Shown here: positions 37,717 through 51,347 of the stretch, one piece after another
Layout: each line of letters starts with the position of its first letter
How positions within the stretch are numbered: the stretch's first letter is position 1
Assembly (NCBI RefSeq): GCF_002303925.1
Contig: NZ_MRCS01000016.1
Coordinates: 52,055 to 116,054 of the forward strand
Direction: 5' to 3'
DNA: 64,000 nt
Origin: Pseudomonas sp. ACN8
GTDB lineage: Bacteria; Pseudomonadota; Gammaproteobacteria; Pseudomonadales; Pseudomonadaceae
Position numbers and translations under genes: made by a program
Notes under the pieces: model-generated
The model's database searches: none
Told to the model about the DNA's origin: nothing
What the model saw: only the letters and a program-made list of their open reading frames with translations

Positions 37717-39513
37717 ATGCCGTTACGGACCCTTGAGACCTGGCCCCACGGCGCAATCATGCTGGACGCAGAGCACACGCGATTCGCGTTGTGGGCGCCA
37801 GATGCGTTCTACGTCAGTGTCGAACTGGAAAATGGACAGTCCTTGCCGTTGCTGCCCCAGGCCGACGGCTGGTTCGTGAGCAACACCCGATGCGCGGCGG
37901 GTACGCGTTACCGCTACAGCATCGATGGCGAACTGGAAGTGCCCGACCCGGCCTCCCGCGCTCAGGCCGGCGATATCGACCGGCACAGTGTGGTGGTCGA
38001 TCCGCTGGCCTATGCCTGGCAACACAGCGCCTGGTTGGGACGGCCGTGGAACGAAGCGGTGATCTACGAGCTGCATGTCGGTGCGCTCGGCGGCTTCAGC
38101 GCCGTCGAGCAGCATCTGGCGCGGCTGGTCGAACTGGGTGTCACCGCCATCGAACTGATGCCCATCGCGCAGTTTCCCGGTGAGCGCAATTGGGGTTATG
38201 ACGGCGTCCTGCCCTACGCGCCCCAGGCGTCGTACGGCTCCCCCGAGCAGCTCAAGCACTTGATCGACACCGCCCATGGCCACGGCCTGGCGGTGATTCT
38301 CGATGTGGTCTACAACCACTTCGGCCCCGACGGCAATTACCTGCATCGTTATGCCAAGGGCTTTTTTCGCGAGGACAAACACACGCCGTGGGGCGCGGCC
38401 ATCGACTTGCGCCGTCGCGAAGTACGAGACTTCTTCATCGAAAACGCCTTGATGTGGCTGCTCGAATACCGTTTCGACGGTTTGCGCCTGGACGCGGTGC
38501 ACGCCATCGAAGATCCGGACTTCCTTCAGGAGCTGGCGCGACGGGTGCGCCAGCAGACGGGACCGACGCGGCACGTGTGGCTGATGGTGGAGAACGAACA
38601 CAACCAGGCCAGCCTGCTCGAACAGGGTTACGACGCGCAGTGGAACGATGACGGCCACAACGCCCTGCATGTGTTGCTGACGGGCGAAACCGACGCCTAT
38701 TACGCCGACTACGCGCAAAACCCCACCGAACAACTGGCGCGCTGCCTGAGCCGGGGCTTCGTGTTCCAGGGCCATCTCAATCGCCATGGTGTGGCGCGGG
38801 GCGAACCCAGCGGACATCTGCCGCCCAGTGCCTTCATCCTGTTTTTGCAGAACCATGACCAGATCGGCAACCGGGCCTTCGGCGAGCGCCTGCATCAACT
38901 TGCCCATCCGCAAGCGCTGCGGGCCGCTACGGTGTTGTTGCTGTTGTCGCCGATGATTCCGCTGCTGTTCATGGGCGACGAGTTTGCCGTCGAACAACCC
39001 TTTCTGTATTTCACCAGCCATCACGGTGAATTGGCCAAACAGGTTCGCGACGGCCGGCGCAATGAGTTCGCGGCGTTCAGCACTTTTGCCGACCCGATCC
39101 TGCGCGAACAGATTCCTGACCCCAATGATCCGCGGACGTTTGCAGCGTCCCGCCCGGTCCTGCCATTGACCGGTCAGTGCGAGATGCACGACCTGTATCG
39201 CCGACTGTTGCAGATCCGTCACCGCCACATCCTCCCGCGCCTGCCAGGCGCCCAGGCTCTGGGCACCGATGTGCTGGGCGAAGGCGCGGTCAGTGCTTGC
39301 TGGCGTTTGGGCGATGGCAGCCAACTGCGCATTGACCTGAACCTCAGTGCCAGGCCCGTAGTCCACACCTCACAGACCGGTGCCACGCGGTTGTTCGAAT
39401 ACCCGCCACAGAACCCCGACCTGCCGGCCCCAGACACCCTTGCCCCGTATTGCGCGCTCGTCAGCCTCGCCGCCGCAGCCCCCTTTGCTACCTCGTTTGG
39501 AGAGCGTCCATGA
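37717..39513 (+). CDS. treZ: Malto-oligosyltrehalose trehalohydrolase
   Basis: 598 residues, GH13. An N-terminal CBM48-like domain (about 10-105) precedes a catalytic barrel with nucleophile D259 (FDGLRLDAVHAI) and acid E292 (WLMVENEHN). It cuts the terminal maltooligosyl-trehalose bond and releases trehalose from the product of TreY. ATG 37717 has AAGAGG upstream. The gene overlaps malQ by four bases, so synthesis is coupled. Together with treY in the same operon it forms the complete TreYZ pathway. Confidence 0.94.
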   Translation: MPLRTLETWPHGAIMLDAEHTRFALWAPDAFYVSVELENGQSLPLLPQADGWFVSNTRCAAGTRYRYSIDGELEVPDPASRAQAGDIDRHSVVVDPLAYAWQHSAWLGRPWNEAVIYELHVGALGGFSAVEQHLARLVELGVTAIELMPIAQFPGERNWGYDGVLPYAPQASYGSPEQLKHLIDTAHGHGLAVILDVVYNHFGPDGNYLHRYAKGFFREDKHTPWGAAIDLRRREVRDFFIENALMWLLEYRFDGLRLDAVHAIEDPDFLQELARRVRQQTGPTRHVWLMVENEHNQASLLEQGYDAQWNDDGHNALHVLLTGETDAYYADYAQNPTEQLARCLSRGFVFQGHLNRHGVARGEPSGHLPPSAFILFLQNHDQIGNRAFGERLHQLAHPQALRAATVLLLLSPMIPLLFMGDEFAVEQPFLYFTSHHGELAKQVRDGRRNEFAAFSTFADPILREQIPDPNDPRTFAASRPVLPLTGQCEMHDLYRRLLQIRHRHILPRLPGAQALGTDVLGEGAVSACWRLGDGSQLRIDLNLSARPVVHTSQTGATRLFEYPPQNPDLPAPDTLAPYCALVSLAAAAPFATSFGERP

Positions 39514-41588
39514 GTGATGCGCAACTGGAAATCCTGGCCAGCCGTGCCGGCCTCGCCGTCGACTGGATCGACGCCAACGGCCGCCCGCAAAAAGTCCCGC
39601 CGTCCGTGTTGCGCAACGTGTTGACCGGCCTTGGTCATCCGGCCGGCAGTGCCCAGGAAATCGATGCCAGCCTGCTGGAACTGCAAGAGGCGCAACAGAC
39701 TCATCACTTACCGCCATTGATCACCGCCGATGTCGGGGCGGGCCTGGACCTGGCGCGTTTTTTCGAGCCAGGAACTCCTTGCGAAATCCACCTCGAAGAC
39801 GGTTCGCGGCTCAACCTGAAACTCGACGCCAAGGCGGTGCTGCCGGGGCTGGTACCGGTCGGCTATCAACAGGTCAGCATCGACGGACAAAACTTCACCC
39901 TGGCCGTGGCCCCGGCCCGTTGCTACAGCGTGGCCGATGCCGTGGACAACCCCATCCCGCGTGCCTGGGGCCTGAGCGTGCAGTTGTATGGATTGCGCCG
40001 CGCCGGCGATGGCGGATTTGGTGATACAAAGGCACTGGAGGACCTCGCCCGGGTGGCCGGCGAGCGTGGCGCCGAGGCACTGGCGATCAGCCCGCTGCAT
40101 GCGATGTTTTCCAGTGACACCCAACGCTACAGCCCGTACTCGCCGTCCAGTCGTTTGTTTCTCAACAGTCTTTACTGCGCCCCCGGCACCATTCTCGGCG
40201 AACGCGCGCTGCGCACCGCCATCGATGCGACCGGTCTGGCCGCTGAACTCAAGGCGCTGGAAGAGCGCACGCTGATTGACTGGCCGGCCGCCGCTGCCGC
40301 CAAGCATCGGTTGCTGCAGTCGCTGTACGAAGGTTTCGTCCAGGGTGAACACCCGTTGCACGAAGACTTCAGCAGTTTTCGTCACGCCGCCGGCGAAGCG
40401 CTGGAAAACCATTGCCGCTTCGAAGCCATCCAGGAAGCGCGCGCCGCCCGGGGTGAACACCTCGACTGGCGGCAGTGGCCCGAACCCTGGCGTAATCCGC
40501 GTAGCGCCGAATTGGCGGCATTTGCCGAGGAGAATGCCGGGCGCATCGGCTTTTTCGCTTTCTGTCAGTGGCTGATCACACGCTGCCTGGAGCGTGCGCA
40601 GACCGCCGCCCGCACCAGCGGCATGAGTATCGGCCTGATCGCCGACCTGGCCGTTGGCGCCGATGGTGGCGGCAGCCAGGCCTGGAGCCGTCAGGATGAA
40701 CTGCTCGCCTCCCTCACCGTCGGAGCACCACCGGACATTCTCAACCGTACTGGCCAGGGCTGGGGGATTTCCGCGTTCTCCCCTGAAGGCCTGGTGCGCA
40801 ATGGTTTCCGGGCCTTCATCGAAATGCTGCGGGCCAACTTTGCCCACTCCGGTGGCTTGCGCATCGATCACGTCATGGGCTTGCAGCGTTTGTGGGTGAT
40901 CCCCAATGGTTCGCCGCCGGCCGACGGCGCCTACCTGTATTACCCGGTGGACGATCTGCTGCGTCTGCTGACACTGGAATCCCATCGCCATCAAGCCATC
41001 GTCCTCGGCGAAGACCTCGGCACCGTGCCGGACGGCCTGCGGGAAAAACTCATCGCCCGCTCGATGCTGGGCATGCGAGTGTTGCTGTTCGAACAGGACA
41101 ACACCCACTTCAAGCCGATCCTCGACTGGCCGGACAACGCCCTGGCCACCACCAGCACCCATGACCTGCCGACCCTCAACGGCTGGTGGCATGGCCGCGA
41201 TATCGACTGGAACGCCCGACTCGGCATGGTCGATGCCAGCGGCGAAATCGAATGGCGCCAGCACCGCGAGCGCGAGCGTGAAGGCCTGCGCCGGGCGTTG
41301 AGCCAGGACCCACAGAACTTTCGCGAAGAGTCCCACGAAACCGACCAGGTGCTCGATGCCAGCGTGCGTTTTCTTGGTCATACCCGGGCCCCCTTGGTGC
41401 TGCTACCGCTGGAAGATGCCCTTGGCGTCGAACAGCAAGCCAACCTGCCCGGCACCACCGACACCCACCCCAACTGGTCGCGGCGCTTGCCCGGTTACAG
41501 CGAAGCCCTGCTCGATGTAGCGGATGCCGCACGACGCCTGGAGTTGCTCGCCTGTGCGCGACTCCAGGCGGCCGAGCGTGATCGATGA
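39510..41588 (+). CDS. malQ: 4-alpha-glucanotransferase (amylomaltase)
   Basis: 692 residues, GH77. It has the catalytic nucleophile D453 (GGLRIDHVMGL), acid/base E501 (VLGEDLGTVP) and the STHDLPTLNGWW region. It transfers glucan segments between maltodextrins, which evens out chain lengths for TreY and GlgX. It starts at ATG 39510 in an ATGA overlap with treZ and ends in another with treY. The length is near that of E. coli MalQ (694). Confidence 0.93.
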   Translation: MSDAQLEILASRAGLAVDWIDANGRPQKVPPSVLRNVLTGLGHPAGSAQEIDASLLELQEAQQTHHLPPLITADVGAGLDLARFFEPGTPCEIHLEDGSRLNLKLDAKAVLPGLVPVGYQQVSIDGQNFTLAVAPARCYSVADAVDNPIPRAWGLSVQLYGLRRAGDGGFGDTKALEDLARVAGERGAEALAISPLHAMFSSDTQRYSPYSPSSRLFLNSLYCAPGTILGERALRTAIDATGLAAELKALEERTLIDWPAAAAAKHRLLQSLYEGFVQGEHPLHEDFSSFRHAAGEALENHCRFEAIQEARAARGEHLDWRQWPEPWRNPRSAELAAFAEENAGRIGFFAFCQWLITRCLERAQTAARTSGMSIGLIADLAVGADGGGSQAWSRQDELLASLTVGAPPDILNRTGQGWGISAFSPEGLVRNGFRAFIEMLRANFAHSGGLRIDHVMGLQRLWVIPNGSPPADGAYLYYPVDDLLRLLTLESHRHQAIVLGEDLGTVPDGLREKLIARSMLGMRVLLFEQDNTHFKPILDWPDNALATTSTHDLPTLNGWWHGRDIDWNARLGMVDASGEIEWRQHREREREGLRRALSQDPQNFREESHETDQVLDASVRFLGHTRAPLVLLPLEDALGVEQQANLPGTTDTHPNWSRRLPGYSEALLDVADAARRLELLACARLQAAERDR

Positions 41589-44380
41589 CCCAGGTGCCGA
41601 CCCGTCCACTGCGCGCCACCTTGCGCCTGCAATTTCACAAAGGCTTCACGCTCGAAGATGCGGTGCCACTGGTGCCGTATTTCGCCCGCCTCGGCATCAG
41701 CCATGTCTACGCCTCCCCGCTGCTTCGTGCCCGCGCCGGGTCGATGCATGGCTACGATGTTGTGGACCCGACCAGGGTCAACCCGGAACTGGGCGGTGAG
41801 GCGGCGCTGCGCAGCCTGGTCACTGCCCTGCACGGGCACAACATGGGCTTGATCCTCGACGTTGTCTCCAACCACATGGCGGTCGGCGGCAGTGACAATC
41901 CCTGGTGGCTGGATTTGCTGGAGTGGGGACGCCTGAGCCCCTACGGCGAGTTTTTCGATATCCAGTGGCACTCACCCGATCCGTTGATGGAAGGCCAGTT
42001 GCTCCTGCCGTTTCTGGGCAGCGACTACGGCGTCGCGCTGCAGAACGGCACCCTGCCCCTGCGATTCGATGCCTGGCACGGCAGCTTCCATGTCGAGCAT
42101 TACGAACACCGCTTTCCCATTTGCCCCAGCGATTATGGGGAGCTACTCAGGACCGATGCACCGCTCGATACGCAACAGGCCGAACAACTGAAATACCTCG
42201 CCGATCGCTTCAGCACCCTGCGCTACCAGACCGATGCCCACAGTCTGGCCCTGCCGCTTAAAGCGGAACTTCGCGATCTGGTCAGTGATCCGGCCCTTGC
42301 CCAGGCCATCGAGCAACACCTGAGCAACTACGACTCACTGACCGGCGAAGGCTTCCAACGCCTGCACAACCTGCTGGAGCGCCAGAGCTATCGCCTCGCC
42401 AGTTGGCGCACCGCTGCCGATGACATCAACTGGCGGCGCTTCTTCGATATCAATGAACTGGGCGGGCTGCGCGTCGAGCGTCCCGCCGTGTTCGAAGCCA
42501 CCCACGCGAAAATCTTCCAACTGGTGGCTGAGGGGCTGATCGACGGCTTGCGCATCGACCACATCGACGGCCTCGCCGATCCCCGGGGCTACTGCCGAAA
42601 ACTGCGCCGCCGGGTCGACAGCCTGTCAGCGGGCCGCCACCTGCCCATCTATGTCGAAAAGATTCTCGGCGAAGGCGAAACCCTGCATCGCGACTGGTCG
42701 GTGGATGGCACCACCGGCTACGAATTCATGAACCAGGTGTCACTGCTGCAACAGGATCCAAGGGGCGCGCAGACATTGGCCGAGCTCTGGCACCGCCACA
42801 GCGAGCGGCCCGCCAACTTCTGCCAGGAAGCACAACTGGCCCGCCAGCAAATCCTCAACGGTTCCCTGGCCGGAGATTTCGAAAGCGTTGCCCACGCCTT
42901 ACTCCAAGTGGCCCGGGACAACCTCATGAGCCGCGACCTGACCCTCGGCGCCATTCGCCGGGCCTTGCAGGCGCTGATCGTGCATTTTCCGGTGTACCGC
43001 ACCTACATCGGCCCCCTTGGCCGGTCGGCCCAGGACGAGGCGTTTTTCCGCCAGGCCATGGACGGTGCCCGTCAAACCCTCGGCGAAGCGGACTGGCCGG
43101 TGCTCGACTGTCTGGCCGGCTGGCTCGGCGGTGAACCCTGGCGGCAGCGCCCGGCCGGTCGCGAGCGCAAACGCCTGAAGCACGCCTGCGTACGTTTCCA
43201 GCAACTGACCTCGCCGACGGCGGCGAAAGCGGTGGAAGACACCGCACTCTATCGTTCGGCCGTCCTGCTCTCGCGCAATGACGTTGGTTTCAACACCGAA
43301 CAGTTCAGCGCGCCGCTCGCCGACTTTCACCAGGCCTGCATCGAACGCCTCGACACCTTCCCGGACAATCTGCTGGCCAGCGCCACCCACGACCACAAAC
43401 GCGGCGAAGATTCACGGGCGCGGCTGGCGGTACTCAGCGAGCGCAGCCACTGGTACGCCGACCAGATTGGCCTGTGGCGCGCCCTCGCCCGGCCCTTGCG
43501 CAACGACGATCAAATGCCGTCGACGGGGGATGAATTGATTCTGTACCAGGCGATCCTCGGCAGCTGGCCGCTGGATTTGGGAATCGATCATCCACCGGCC
43601 CTCGAGGACTACGCAAAACGCCTGTGGCTTTGGCAACGCAAGGCCCTGCGCGAAGCCAAACTGCAAAGCAGCTGGAGCGCACCCAATGACCCCTACGAGC
43701 AAGCGACCGAGGACTTCATCCAGCATCTGTTGCTCAGCCCCGAAGGCGAACTGTTGCGTACGGCCCTTGCCAAGGCTGCCCGCTCGATTGCCGTCCCCGG
43801 CGCACTCAACGGTTTGGCGCAAACCTTGCTGCGCATGACCGTGCCCGGCGTACCGGATTTGTATCAGGGCAACGATTTCTGGGACTTCAGCCTGGTCGAC
43901 CCGGACAACCGTCGCCCCGTGGATTACGCCAGCCGCCAGCAGGCATTGCAGCAAACGGTGGACCTGCCAGACCTGTTGCTGAACTGGCGTGACGGGCGCA
44001 TCAAGCAAGCCTTGATTGCGCGCACCCTGAGCCTGCGTGCCGAGCATGCCGAGCTGTTTCGGCGTGGCACTTACAAGGCCCTGGAAGTGGTGGGCAGCGA
44101 GGCCCATCGAGTGCTGGGTTTTGTCCGTGAACGGGGGGGGAATCGCGCCATCGTGATTGTGCCGATACGTTGTGCCGAACTGCTGGAAAACGGTGCCGAC
44201 CCACTGGTCCACGCGCTGCAGTGGGGCGATACCCGGGTCAAATTGCCGTTCACCGCCCCTGACGAACATCTGCAGGGACTTTTTTCCGGCATCACAGTCA
44301 CAAAACACAGGGAGCTGCCGATCAGCACCGCGCTGGGGGATTTCCCGGTCAATCTCATTTTTCAAACTGCCCACACTTGA
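41585..44380 (+). CDS. treY: Malto-oligosyltrehalose synthase
   Basis: 931 residues, a GH13 enzyme of unusual length with long insertions, as in known TreY proteins. D325 (GLRIDHIDGLADP) and E358 (IYVEKILGEGE) are the likely nucleophile and acid. VPGVPDLYQGNDFWDFSLVDPDNRRPVDY near the C-terminus is typical. It isomerises the reducing-end alpha-1,4 bond of maltodextrins to the alpha-1,1 bond of trehalose. It overlaps malQ by four bases and is followed 21 bases later by the DUF2934 gene. Confidence 0.95.
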   Translation: MTQVPTRPLRATLRLQFHKGFTLEDAVPLVPYFARLGISHVYASPLLRARAGSMHGYDVVDPTRVNPELGGEAALRSLVTALHGHNMGLILDVVSNHMAVGGSDNPWWLDLLEWGRLSPYGEFFDIQWHSPDPLMEGQLLLPFLGSDYGVALQNGTLPLRFDAWHGSFHVEHYEHRFPICPSDYGELLRTDAPLDTQQAEQLKYLADRFSTLRYQTDAHSLALPLKAELRDLVSDPALAQAIEQHLSNYDSLTGEGFQRLHNLLERQSYRLASWRTAADDINWRRFFDINELGGLRVERPAVFEATHAKIFQLVAEGLIDGLRIDHIDGLADPRGYCRKLRRRVDSLSAGRHLPIYVEKILGEGETLHRDWSVDGTTGYEFMNQVSLLQQDPRGAQTLAELWHRHSERPANFCQEAQLARQQILNGSLAGDFESVAHALLQVARDNLMSRDLTLGAIRRALQALIVHFPVYRTYIGPLGRSAQDEAFFRQAMDGARQTLGEADWPVLDCLAGWLGGEPWRQRPAGRERKRLKHACVRFQQLTSPTAAKAVEDTALYRSAVLLSRNDVGFNTEQFSAPLADFHQACIERLDTFPDNLLASATHDHKRGEDSRARLAVLSERSHWYADQIGLWRALARPLRNDDQMPSTGDELILYQAILGSWPLDLGIDHPPALEDYAKRLWLWQRKALREAKLQSSWSAPNDPYEQATEDFIQHLLLSPEGELLRTALAKAARSIAVPGALNGLAQTLLRMTVPGVPDLYQGNDFWDFSLVDPDNRRPVDYASRQQALQQTVDLPDLLLNWRDGRIKQALIARTLSLRAEHAELFRRGTYKALEVVGSEAHRVLGFVRERGGNRAIVIVPIRCAELLENGADPLVHALQWGDTRVKLPFTAPDEHLQGLFSGITVTKHRELPISTALGDFPVNLIFQTAHT

Positions 44381-44401
44381 GTTCAGTTCAGGAGCATTGC
44401 G

Positions 44402-44737
44402 ATGAGTACCGACGATAAACGCATCCGCGAATTTGCCTATCAGATCTGGGAATCCGAAGGCAAACCCGAAGGCCAGGAAGCCCGCCACTGGGACATGGCG
44501 TGCAAACTGGCGGAAGCCGAAGCACTGGCCCCGAAAAAGTCCACGAAGGCCCCCGCCAGCAAGGCAGCGCCGAAGAAAACCGGCGACGCAAAACTCAGCC
44601 CGGACAAGACCCTCAATGGCAAGACCGCCGCGCCGAAAGCCAAGGCCAAACCTGCGGTAGCTTCGAAAGTCATCCCGCCCGGAGAAAAGGCCGCCGAGAA
44701 AAAGCCCCGGGCTGCGCGAAAACCGCCGGCGGTTTGA
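44402..44737 (+). CDS. DUF2934 protein with Lys/Ala/Pro-rich tail
   Basis: 111 residues. The first ~45 form a DUF2934 domain (RIREFAYQIWESEGKPEGQEARHWDMA). The remaining 65 are a disordered, highly basic tail rich in K, A and P (repeats such as APKK, KAAPKK, KAKAKPA), which looks like histone H1 or AlgP-type tails. No enzymatic motif is visible. Such proteins commonly accompany glg and tre genes in pseudomonads; a regulatory or nucleic-acid- or glucan-associated role is possible but unproven. ATG 44402 has CAGGAG a few bases upstream. Confidence 0.82.
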   Translation: MSTDDKRIREFAYQIWESEGKPEGQEARHWDMACKLAEAEALAPKKSTKAPASKAAPKKTGDAKLSPDKTLNGKTAAPKAKAKPAVASKVIPPGEKAAEKKPRAARKPPAV

Positions 44738-44812
44738 GGCGCACGCCGTTTGACCTGATTGAAGGGGTGCCGAGTCCGCTTGCCACGTTGGGTAATGCTC
44801 GCCCTGAAAAAC

Positions 44813-44902
44813 TGTGGGAGCGAGCCTGCTCGCGATATCGGTCCACCATCCAACACCCATGTGGACTGACACACCGCTATCGCGAGCAAGCTCGCTCCCA
44901 CA
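44813..44902. repeat. REPIN (inverted REP pair)
   Basis: REP copies at 44813-44835 and 44879-44902 in inverted orientation. The right copy has an A in the centre (GCAAGC rather than GCAGGC). It separates the DUF2934 gene from glgX. Confidence 0.92.
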
Positions 44903-44925
44903 GGTTGCAGTACAGACAAGTATTT

Positions 44926-44937
44926 GTGGGAGTACCT

Positions 44938-44938
<1 letters not shown>
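44926..44938 (+). promoter_or_regulatory. Ribosome binding site of glgX inside a REP-end fragment
   Basis: TGTGGGAG (44925/6-44932) is identical to the first eight bases of the neighbouring REPs. Its GGGAG stands five bases before the glgX ATG (44938). The ribosome site therefore appears to derive from, or to coincide with, a REP terminus. Confidence 0.5.
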
Positions 44939-47097
<2,159 letters not shown>

Positions 47098-47310
47098 AAA
47101 AACCTACAGGCATTTATGGTCGCAACACCGCAGAGCGGAAAAATCATTCTGGACAGGTTCGCGACGCGACGAACAGCGTTACATGAGCAATACTCGATTC
47201 GCGGCAATCCGGAGTCTGGCTTGTCGCACGGCTATCAACGAGCCCTCACGGGTCTGCCGGGCTTGTCCCGTGCACGACTGAAGGCGACGCAGAACAAGGA
47301 CGTATCCACC

Positions 47311-48069
47311 ATGAAATCCGTTTCCCTGAGCGAAGCCAGCCTGCCATCACAGATCTGGAACAGCGCCCCGCAACTGGACAGTATTCCGGTCATCAGTACC
47401 CAGTCGCTGGTGCCTACCGGCGCACGCGCGGTGCTCATTGCCCCGCACCCCGGCGATGAGGTCGTGACCTGCGGCGGCCTGCTGCAGTTGCTCAGTAACC
47501 TCGGCCACCCGCTGCAATTGATCTCGATCACCGACGGCAGCGCCAGCCATCCGGGCTCTCGGCAGTGGTCGGAAAAACGCCTCAGCGTATTTCGTCCCCA
47601 GGAAAGCGTCGAAGCCATCCGCCGACTCGGGTTGCCGATGCACAGCCTGAAGTGGATTCGTGGCGGGTTTACCGACAACGCCCTGGTGGAACACGAAGAT
47701 CAGATCGCCCAATTCATCATGCGCTACCTTCGCCCCGGTGATGTGGTGTTCAGCACCTGGCGCCAGGACGGCAACGTCGACCACGACACCGTTGGCCGCG
47801 CCAGCGCCAGGGCGGCGGCCGCTATCGGGGCCACCTACAACGATGTACCGTTTTGGGCCTGGCACTGGCCGGCACGGGACCGGGAGCTGATTCCCTGGCA
47901 CCGTGCCCGCAAGGTGCGCCTCGATACCTGGACCGTCGCCCGCAAGAGCCACGCCACCCATGCCTACGCCAGTCAACTGGACGGCGAACCGGCCATCGGC
48001 CTCGCGCCGTCGCTTCCCCGACCGCTGCTGGAGCGTATCCGTTTGCCTTATGAAGTCGTGTTGGTATGA
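47311..48069 (+). CDS. PIG-L-family deacetylase-like protein with altered active site
   Basis: 252 residues of the LmbE/PIG-L fold (RAVLIAPHPGDEVVTCGG, then RQDGNVDHDTVGRAS). These zinc enzymes normally remove N-acetyl groups from sugar derivatives and carry HPDDE. Here the sequence is H46-P-G-D-E50: glycine replaces the aspartate that serves as general base in MshB-type enzymes, while the zinc ligands H46 and D49 and the later His remain. It may be inactive or act differently. I chose ATG 47311 (AAGGA, 10 bases); ATG 47116, right after glgX, is in frame and would add 65 residues. Confidence 0.8.
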   Translation: MKSVSLSEASLPSQIWNSAPQLDSIPVISTQSLVPTGARAVLIAPHPGDEVVTCGGLLQLLSNLGHPLQLISITDGSASHPGSRQWSEKRLSVFRPQESVEAIRRLGLPMHSLKWIRGGFTDNALVEHEDQIAQFIMRYLRPGDVVFSTWRQDGNVDHDTVGRASARAAAAIGATYNDVPFWAWHWPARDRELIPWHRARKVRLDTWTVARKSHATHAYASQLDGEPAIGLAPSLPRPLLERIRLPYEVVLV

Positions 48070-48165
48070 ACTCATCGATTATCGGTTCGACTCAGCCCAT
48101 CGGACTGAACTGACTGCCGTCGCATCAGTCGCATACATAAGCAGCCCTGAGTCAGAGGAGTGTAA

Positions 48166-48966
48166 GTGGCCAGTCATTCAAAACGGCAGGCAGCCGAATC
48201 GACACCCTTGAACACGCCCCCGGCGATTCATCGGCTTCGGGTGCTGACGGTCAACACCCATAAGGGGTTTACCGCACTCAACCGGCGTTTCGTCCTCCCC
48301 GAGTTGCGTGAAGCGGTGCGCAGTACGTCGGCAGACCTGGTGTTTCTGCAAGAAGTCGTCGGCGAGCACGAGCGCCACTCCTCCCGCTACAACGATTGGC
48401 CACAAACCTCGCAGTATGAATTCCTCGCCGACAGCATGTGGAGCGACTTCGCCTATGGGCGCAATGCCGTCTATCCCGACGGTCACCATGGCAATGCCCT
48501 GCTGTCGAAATACCCGATCCGCGAGTATCGAAACCTCGATGTTTCCATTACCGGCCCGGAACGCCGTGGCCTGCTGCACTGCGTGCTGGATGTGCCGGGG
48601 CATAGCGAAGTGCATGCCATCTGCGTTCACCTCAGCCTGCTGGAAAGCCATCGTCAGTTGCAGTTGCAGTTGCTCTGTCAGCTCCTCGAATCCTTGCCGG
48701 ATGATGCGCCGGTTATCATTGCCGGCGACTTCAACGACTGGCAGATGCAGGGCAATGCCGCCCTTGCCCGCCGCCACTACTTGCACGAAGCCTTCGAACG
48801 CCACCTTGGGCGTCCGGCCAAAACCTACCCCGCACGGTTTCCCTTGCTGCGCCTGGACCGCGTCTACCTGCGCAACGCCAGCAGCCATGAGCCGCAAATA
48901 CTGGGAAACAAGCCCTGGACGCACCTGTCTGACCATTTGCCGCTGGCGGTGGAAGTGCATCTCTGA
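48166..48966 (+). CDS. Endonuclease/exonuclease/phosphatase (EEP) family protein
   Basis: 266 residues from GTG 48166, with AGGAG five bases upstream. The EEP fold is complete: LTVNTHKGF (Asn), LVFLQEVVGEH (Glu), the GDFNDW metal site and the HLSDHLPLAVEV C-terminal motif. Members hydrolyse phosphodiesters in nucleic acids, inositol phosphates or lipids; the substrate cannot be inferred. It follows the PIG-L gene on the same strand, and both recur near glucan and trehalose genes in pseudomonads. It is followed by a REPIN and converges with glgB. Confidence 0.85.
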   Translation: MASHSKRQAAESTPLNTPPAIHRLRVLTVNTHKGFTALNRRFVLPELREAVRSTSADLVFLQEVVGEHERHSSRYNDWPQTSQYEFLADSMWSDFAYGRNAVYPDGHHGNALLSKYPIREYRNLDVSITGPERRGLLHCVLDVPGHSEVHAICVHLSLLESHRQLQLQLLCQLLESLPDDAPVIIAGDFNDWQMQGNAALARRHYLHEAFERHLGRPAKTYPARFPLLRLDRVYLRNASSHEPQILGNKPWTHLSDHLPLAVEVHL

Positions 48967-49013
48967 ATCACGGCCATTCATTGCCAGGTGTCGGCGTCGA
49001 CTGCACCGGCCCC

Positions 49014-49088
49014 TTCGCGAGCAGGCTCGCTCCCACACTGGATTGATGTCGTACTCAAAACCCGTGTGGGAGCGAGCCTGCTCGCGAA
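49014..49088. repeat. REPIN (inverted REP pair)
   Basis: REP copies at 49014-49037 and 49065-49088 with a 27-base loop. It lies between the convergent EEP and glgB genes, where it could serve as a bidirectional terminator or 3'-end stabiliser. Confidence 0.92.
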
Positions 49089-49113
49089 TAGCAGCAGCAC
49101 CGCCGACTTCGGA

Positions 49114-51345
<2,232 letters not shown>

Positions 51346-51347
51346 GA

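Noticed and set aside
47116..47310. 65-codon N-terminal extension of the PIG-L protein
   Set aside because: It has a weak AGG site and no similarity to the family; ATG 47311 with AAGGA gives the expected domain start. Kept as an alternative only.
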